The notes below the pieces were generated by a model that worked only from the letters and a program-made list of their open reading frames with translations, did not search any database and was not told the origin of the DNA. From CAZOKO01 sp964580455 (GTDB lineage: Bacteria > Desulfobacterota > WTBG01), in NCBI GenBank assembly GCA_964580455.1, contig CAZOKO010000052.1:1-17980 (forward strand): a stretch of DNA of 17,980 nt. Reading direction: 5' to 3'. Of the stretch, positions 13,991 to 17,980 are shown piece by piece. Within the stretch, counting starts at the first letter, position 1. Each line of letters begins with the position of its first letter. Position numbers and translations under genes: made by a program.

Positions 13991-14605
13991 ATGCCAGCTG
14001 CAATACCTACAATACAAACGGAAAAGAATACCTTAGAGTTTTTTCATAAACATGTGAGAAATTCTATAAAGAATCAGCATATTAAGATCACTGAGATCTC
14101 TGAACACTACCTCGTACATCTCCTCGCAGATTTCACACTCACGCAAAAAGCTTTCAGACTCACAGGAAATGACAACCGTCCTTTAGCCCTTATCTATCAC
14201 CAGGCGCAATTCGAAACAGCAAACAACAAAATAAATATTTTCAAAGAGCTGGGAGACTTCTCCCTTTTCATTACAGGATTTCTTCCTGATAGCCTGAATC
14301 GCAAGGTAATTGATGTGGATTATTATATATCTCTTGGCAGAAGTGCATATGAAAATCTGTCGACTATTTTAGAGCAAACCCACAAATCCGATTTCAACCT
14401 TTTATTTCTTGAACTCGCAGAGAAATTTGTTGCTGTCACTGATATTTTAGCAGAAATCAGCAGCGAGAGCTTTACACAATGGAATGATGGAATCCTAAGG
14501 CTATACGAAAGGTGGCTAAAAACTCGAAGTAAAAGAGATGAAAGATTACTTTTCAAAAAAGGAATAATACCAAATCAAACCTTAAAGCATAATACTATTC
14601 AATAA
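13991..14605 (+). CDS. unrecognised helical protein, first of an adjacent pair
   Basis: I cannot name this 204-residue protein. It is predicted soluble and almost entirely alpha-helical, with no signal peptide, membrane segment or cysteine motif. Segments with the look of conserved motifs are ELGDFSLFITGF (86-97), DVDYYISLGRSAYENL (108-123), FLELAEKFVAVTDILAEIS (139-157) and LYERWLKTRSKRDERLL (171-187). From memory similar uncharacterised proteins occur in Desulfobacterota and Myxococcota-like genomes. The start is the ATG at 13991 with AGGA 8 bases upstream; an in-frame TTG at 13952 has only a weak site. The second gene follows 22 bases after the stop. Confidence 0.7.
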   Translation: MPAAIPTIQTEKNTLEFFHKHVRNSIKNQHIKITEISEHYLVHLLADFTLTQKAFRLTGNDNRPLALIYHQAQFETANNKINIFKELGDFSLFITGFLPDSLNRKVIDVDYYISLGRSAYENLSTILEQTHKSDFNLLFLELAEKFVAVTDILAEISSESFTQWNDGILRLYERWLKTRSKRDERLLFKKGIIPNQTLKHNTIQ

Positions 14606-14627
14606 TCCAATCCAAGATACACATCTA

Positions 14628-15299
14628 ATGTTACTCAAAAAAATCCAGCAACAATTCGAGGAAATTTATCAGCTTCCACAAGATCTATCCATAGAAGATT
14701 TTCTGATTAATGAGGAAACGTTAGAGAAACTTCAAGGGAAGCAATGTAACCCCCTGACCACTCCTAATCTCAAAGGTTTGATGCTGCTTCTTCCTGAGGA
14801 GGATGAACTAAGTCTGGCCATCTATCTTAATGAGCAGGTAATGAATAACCTGCATAAGCATAGTCCATTCTTAGGTTTGAATGAAACAAATATCCATGAT
14901 TTCTGCATCATGGCAGAAGAGGTCAGCCATTTCCTTTATGCAACTTGGAAGGCACGACACAGCATTCAAATAACCAGACTGGAATTAGAACTACAGGCTG
15001 AGGTTGATAAATTTATAATCTGCACATTCTACTGCTCAAACCATGAAACCTGTTTTGACAGGATTATCTTAAAGGAACTTCTTTTTGAAACCTTCAACCT
15101 TGAAAAAGGTCTGCCTGTAGAATTGAAAGATAGATATTCCACTGCCAGCAAATTCGCACTTCACTACTGTCATTTCCTGGAAAGCCACTTTATTAAAAAA
15201 GACCGTTTCCCTCAAATGATGGAAGAAATCAGGAGGTTTTACCGTCTTGGCCAGACGGATAAAATATCCCATATCAATCGTAAAATCTTTTGCCATTAG
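14628..15299 (+). CDS. unrecognised helical protein, second of an adjacent pair
   Basis: A 223-residue soluble, mainly helical protein I do not recognise. After an N-terminal part rich in acidic residues comes MLLLPEEDELSLAIYLNEQV (52-71), then AEEVSHFLYATW (96-107), RLELELQAEVDKF (117-129), DRYSTASKFALHYCHFLESH (168-187) and a C-terminal RRFYRLGQTDKISHINR. Helical ExxH (Glu98, His101), ExxxE (Glu121, Glu125) and HxxH (His179, His182) patterns could be metal ligands, but equally could be surface or packing residues. The ATG lacks a clear Shine-Dalgarno, suggesting coupling to the gene 22 bases upstream. Its stop codon abuts that of the convergent AttH-like gene. Confidence 0.7.
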   Translation: MLLKKIQQQFEEIYQLPQDLSIEDFLINEETLEKLQGKQCNPLTTPNLKGLMLLLPEEDELSLAIYLNEQVMNNLHKHSPFLGLNETNIHDFCIMAEEVSHFLYATWKARHSIQITRLELELQAEVDKFIICTFYCSNHETCFDRIILKELLFETFNLEKGLPVELKDRYSTASKFALHYCHFLESHFIKKDRFPQMMEEIRRFYRLGQTDKISHINRKIFCH

Positions 15300-16331
15300 T
15301 TAATTATCATAACCTGTCAATTCCACGTATGCTGATCCAGTCACTGTCTCACCATCAATCGTCCCCTCTACAGAGCACAAACCTTCCCAGTAATTGGGTG
15401 TCATAATATCATAAAGACATTGCCCATCAAAAAGGGGTCTTACCATAAACTCAGCACTAATATCCGGGACCTCAACTATCCAGTCAACAAGATAGCTGCA
15501 ATTCCCATTTACATCATCATAAATACGAGCAGCCTGGACGTAAGATTCTTCTCCGTATTCTACTGATCCAGTGATAGATCTATACGTCCAATTTGATCTA
15601 ATTGCATTGTCGGAAATATCTCGGGACTGGAAAAGCATCAGGGCACTACCATCTTCGAGTCTCAAGGAAAACCAGTCCCAGAACAATCCAAACGATGTAA
15701 AGTTACCCCACTGGTGATCCATCCATGTCCGACCAGAAGCTACAACGTATTCATCGCCATCAACAGATATATTCCCTTCAGTCATAAGATTTGTGAAAGA
15801 ATAGTAATAAGAGTTCCTCCCATCTCCCATGACAATGATACCGTCTTCTCCATGTGGTAAAACATCCACAGCAGGGGTAAGGGATAGATCGACCGATATA
15901 TTTCCTGCTTCAGCTTCGATGATAAAACCTCCTGATTCCGAAAAGGCATAGGAAAAACTATTAATCTCCATATCTGCCTTACCCTCTTCAATACCGGCAA
16001 CAGGAGGGAGAGTTGCTACTTCGACAAATAAGTGTTCGGAAGTTTCCGGGTCGCTTACGGCTAAATGCCCAAGGTAGGCAAAATCATTAATCCCTGTAAC
16101 CCAACGTTTGAAGATAGTGTATTCAAAACCTAATCTTTTCCCCTTTATAGTCAGCACCTCTCCTGTAAAGTACCACCACTCACTTTCTACATTGAAGTGG
16201 GGACCGTGGTCAAAGGGAAACTCAAGTGGTCTTTCCAACTCACCACAACAACACACAACAAAGAAGAAGACAGTTAAGACGGAAAAATTAATAAGGTTTT
16301 TTTGTGCAGCATGAACTCTTCTAGCATACAT
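15300..16331 (-). CDS. exported lipocalin-like AttH/CrtC-family protein
   Basis: A 343-residue protein of the AttH/carotenoid 1,2-hydratase superfamily (paired lipocalin-like beta-barrels). The hallmark segments are HFNVESEWWYFTGEV (45-59), FEYTIFKRW and GRTWMDHQWGNF (200-211). A hydrophobic N-terminal segment (about 14-27) runs into Cys27-Cys28-Cys29-Gly, so it is exported and perhaps a lipoprotein, though the lipobox is not canonical. No carotenoid genes are near, so hydratase activity should not be assumed. The ATG at 16331 has GGGGGG about 5 bases upstream. A possible promoter lies about 60 bases before the start. Confidence 0.87.
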   Translation of the reverse strand: MYARRVHAAQKNLINFSVLTVFFFVVCCCGELERPLEFPFDHGPHFNVESEWWYFTGEVLTIKGKRLGFEYTIFKRWVTGINDFAYLGHLAVSDPETSEHLFVEVATLPPVAGIEEGKADMEINSFSYAFSESGGFIIEAEAGNISVDLSLTPAVDVLPHGEDGIIVMGDGRNSYYYSFTNLMTEGNISVDGDEYVVASGRTWMDHQWGNFTSFGLFWDWFSLRLEDGSALMLFQSRDISDNAIRSNWTYRSITGSVEYGEESYVQAARIYDDVNGNCSYLVDWIVEVPDISAEFMVRPLFDGQCLYDIMTPNYWEGLCSVEGTIDGETVTGSAYVELTGYDN

Positions 16332-16391
16332 ATATTCCCCCCAATTTATTGTAAATATCCTGCTTTCTCTCTTAGCCCTAGAGTTGTAGGA

Positions 16392-16421
16392 ATTCTAACT
16401 TTTACCTGGTGTCATATGCAA
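16392..16421 (-). promoter_or_regulatory. possible sigma-70 type promoter of the AttH-like gene
   Basis: On the minus strand TTGCAT (16421-16416), an 18-base spacer, then TAGAAT (16397-16392), about 60 bases before the ATG. The -10 hexamer matches 5 of 6 consensus positions and the -35 only 3 of 6. It lies in the divergent gap shared with the QueG-like gene. Confidence 0.35.
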
Positions 16422-16543
16422 GACTTTTTCTTTGCTCGGCATATTGACATATAAACTATTTTATGTTCTTTTAATATAACATTTTTATCAGTGTATTGAA
16501 AATAAATTGCAAACCACTCGCAAACCCCAGGAAAGGATTGATC

Positions 16544-17665
16544 ATGACACTTAAAGCTGAATTTGTGCACTTTGTGAAAGATGAGTTGCAAATACCTCTC
16601 GTTGGGATTACTCCACCTGATGACTTTTCCCAAGAGGACATCGAAAGAATCTCTTACGTGCTGAAAGTATTCGCTGACTCTACACCACTCGCAGGAGGAA
16701 ACGATAAGGTATTACAACCTAAAGATTTTCTTCCCGAAGCCCGGTCTGTTATCGTAACAGGAACTCCTGCATATATGGGTAAGATAGCCAGCTTTGAGGA
16801 TTGCAGACAAGGTTTACTCGGAAGGGCCGAGCCATCCCATGTCAATGTGAACTATTTGCAGGACAGTGCGGAAAAAAGTTACAGGCTTTCAGATTTTTTT
16901 ACCAGCAGAGGATTTCAATGTTTTTCCACTGTGGGTGGTCAATTCCCTCTTAAACTGATGGCCTCAAAATGCGGTGTGGGGTTTTATGGGAAAAACGCCA
17001 TTATACAACATCCTGGTTTTGGATCCTGGATATCGCTATCGGCTTTTATTACCGACGCGGAACTTGAGCCTGATGAACCGCTCGCCGGAGATTGTGGTAA
17101 GTGTGATCTCTGTCTCAACGTATGCCCTACAGGCGCCATTTTTGCTCCCTATCGCTGTGAGATTAAAAAATGTATAGATTTTAATCTGGGGCACAACAAG
17201 AAACAGATCCCAATTGAAATAAGAGAAAAGAGCAGTAATTTGATGGGAGAAGGATGCACTGTCTGCAGAGACATATGTCCTCAAAACCGAAAGTTAAAAC
17301 CAATCGAGGGATTCGAAACTCCTAAAGAGCTTCTCCACCCTTCTTTATTGAAAATCTTTGAAATGTCCGATGATGAATGGGAGAATGGTTATGCCACGAC
17401 TCTTATGGGTTTCTTTTTAATGGACAAAAAGTACCTCCAAAGGAATGCTGCCATAGGTCTTGGCAATTTCAAGGATGAAAGGGCTCTTAAAGTTTTAGCA
17501 CGGCTGCTTGAAAGAGGAGATGATGAGTTAAGAGGATATGCTGCTTGGGCTATTGGTAGTATCGGATGTAGCAAAGCTATAAAGTATTTATATTCTGCAC
17601 TTGATAAAGAAAATAATGAAGAGATAAAGAAAGAAATTGAATCAGCACTTACAGCCGCCAGGTAA
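16544..17665 (+). CDS. QueG-like double-[4Fe-4S] HEAT-repeat protein
   Basis: A 373-residue cytoplasmic protein related to epoxyqueuosine reductase (QueG), the cobalamin and iron-sulfur enzyme of the last queuosine step. Seen in order: a divergent N-terminal domain; KLMASKCGVGFYGKNAIIQ (137-155), the counterpart of the QueG GLGWIGKN segment; a ferredoxin-like pair CGKCDLCLNVCPTGAI (Cys184, 187, 190, 194) with Cys210 and CTVCRDICPQNR (Cys238, 241, 245); and C-terminal HEAT-type repeats (about 296-373). The usual N-terminal QueG signature is not evident, and Gly131 aligns by eye where the catalytic Asp is expected. The start at 16544 has AAAGGA 7 bases upstream. It may therefore be a paralogue with another reductive role. 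Confidence 0.78.
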   Translation: MTLKAEFVHFVKDELQIPLVGITPPDDFSQEDIERISYVLKVFADSTPLAGGNDKVLQPKDFLPEARSVIVTGTPAYMGKIASFEDCRQGLLGRAEPSHVNVNYLQDSAEKSYRLSDFFTSRGFQCFSTVGGQFPLKLMASKCGVGFYGKNAIIQHPGFGSWISLSAFITDAELEPDEPLAGDCGKCDLCLNVCPTGAIFAPYRCEIKKCIDFNLGHNKKQIPIEIREKSSNLMGEGCTVCRDICPQNRKLKPIEGFETPKELLHPSLLKIFEMSDDEWENGYATTLMGFFLMDKKYLQRNAAIGLGNFKDERALKVLARLLERGDDELRGYAAWAIGSIGCSKAIKYLYSALDKENNEEIKKEIESALTAAR

Positions 17666-17980
17666 TTGAAACTCTATTCACAACATACTCGACTCGTAAG
17701 TTTTAAGAACAATAATAACCCGGATATAATCTGACGTAATTAATTTCCAGTTTAGATCAAATCCAAATAATGCATTTAAAACCACAGAGAACGCAGAGGT
17801 TAATTTAGCAAAAAGAAAAACATATTGATATTCATTCTTTTATCTCTGTTTTTTTAATTTGAGGAGATATCTCTGGCTAAAAGTTTTTCATTAAAATACA
17901 CAGAGATTTACTATGAAAAAAGGTATAATATGCTTTACTCCTTGACATGTCACAAATAAGAGCAGTGGCATAGCTGAGCA
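17666..17980. other. intergenic tail with repeat remnants
   Basis: 315 bases without a supportable gene up to the window edge. It holds ACCACAGAGAACGCAGAG (17781-17798), related to the arms of the dapB-dapL inverted repeat, an isolated CACAGAGATTTA (about 17900-17911), and two perfect 10-base palindromes, GAGATATCTC (17864-17873) and TGACATGTCA (17943-17952). The last overlaps a TTGACA hexamer but I find no matching -10. Regulatory sequence for a gene beyond the window is possible. Confidence 0.45.

Noticed and set aside
16438..16480. TTGACA near 16450 as promoter of the QueG-like gene
   Set aside because: No -10-like hexamer lies 16-18 bases downstream; the nearest AT-rich hexamer is over 20 bases away.
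17964..17980. TGGCATAGCTGAGCA as a sigma-54 promoter at the window end
   Set aside because: The GG and GC elements are 9 bases apart instead of 10 and the TTGC element is missing.

Overview
The window is AT-rich bacterial chromosome with compact, mostly housekeeping gene content. It encodes a complete Tol-Pal envelope system and several predicted lipoproteins, so the host is a diderm (Gram-negative) bacterium. Lysine/diaminopimelate synthesis by the LL-diaminopimelate aminotransferase route (DapB + DapL), DUF3786 and GYD-domain proteins, a QueG-like iron-sulfur protein and dispersed palindromic intergenic repeats together suggest a Desulfobacterota/'Deltaproteobacteria'-like or neighbouring anaerobic lineage. 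That placement is inference; there is no rRNA or tRNA gene here to fix it.

Layout. (1) dtd on the minus strand (128-577) faces away from a plus-strand block (953-4653): dapB, dapL, folK, a small membrane-anchored YHS/TRASH-like protein and a small transaldolase. The 375-base gap between dtd and dapB carries a 27-codon open frame resembling the severed N-terminus of a GNAT-type acetyltransferase. (2) A long minus-strand block runs from 13692 down to 4674. In transcription order it is a GYD-domain protein, a DUF3786 protein, an EIIA-Ntr-like PTS protein, a short zinc-ribbon protein, greA, rsmD, coaD, then tolQ-tolR-tolA-tolB-pal-cpoB. It converges with the transaldolase gene, leaving only 20 bases between stop codons. 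(3) From 13991 onward the character changes: two adjacent unrecognised all-helical proteins on the plus strand, a lipocalin-like AttH/CrtC-family exported protein on the minus strand whose stop codon abuts theirs with no gap, and a QueG-like double-[4Fe-4S] HEAT-repeat protein on the plus strand.

How the genes work together. dapB/dapL feed lysine and peptidoglycan synthesis, folK feeds folate, coaD makes CoA, and dtd, rsmD and greA serve translation and transcription fidelity. The Tol-Pal genes form the trans-envelope machine that couples the proton-motive force to outer-membrane constriction, with CpoB as periplasmic partner. ptsN and the zinc-ribbon gene are 3 bases apart and probably co-transcribed.

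Non-coding structure is the most distinctive part. There is a probable MITE-like element between rsmD and coaD (imperfect 13-base terminal inverted repeats, nested hairpins), several degraded inverted repeats of 'ACCACAGAGAACGCAGAG'-like and 'GCAGATAAACGCAGAT'-like types, and a 19-bp hairpin between pal and cpoB whose only imperfection is a G-U pair on the transcribed strand. The best candidates for undescribed biology are the helical protein pair at 13991-15299 and the QueG-like protein, which appears to lack the catalytic aspartate. I see no CRISPR array, prophage, transposase or obvious defence system.
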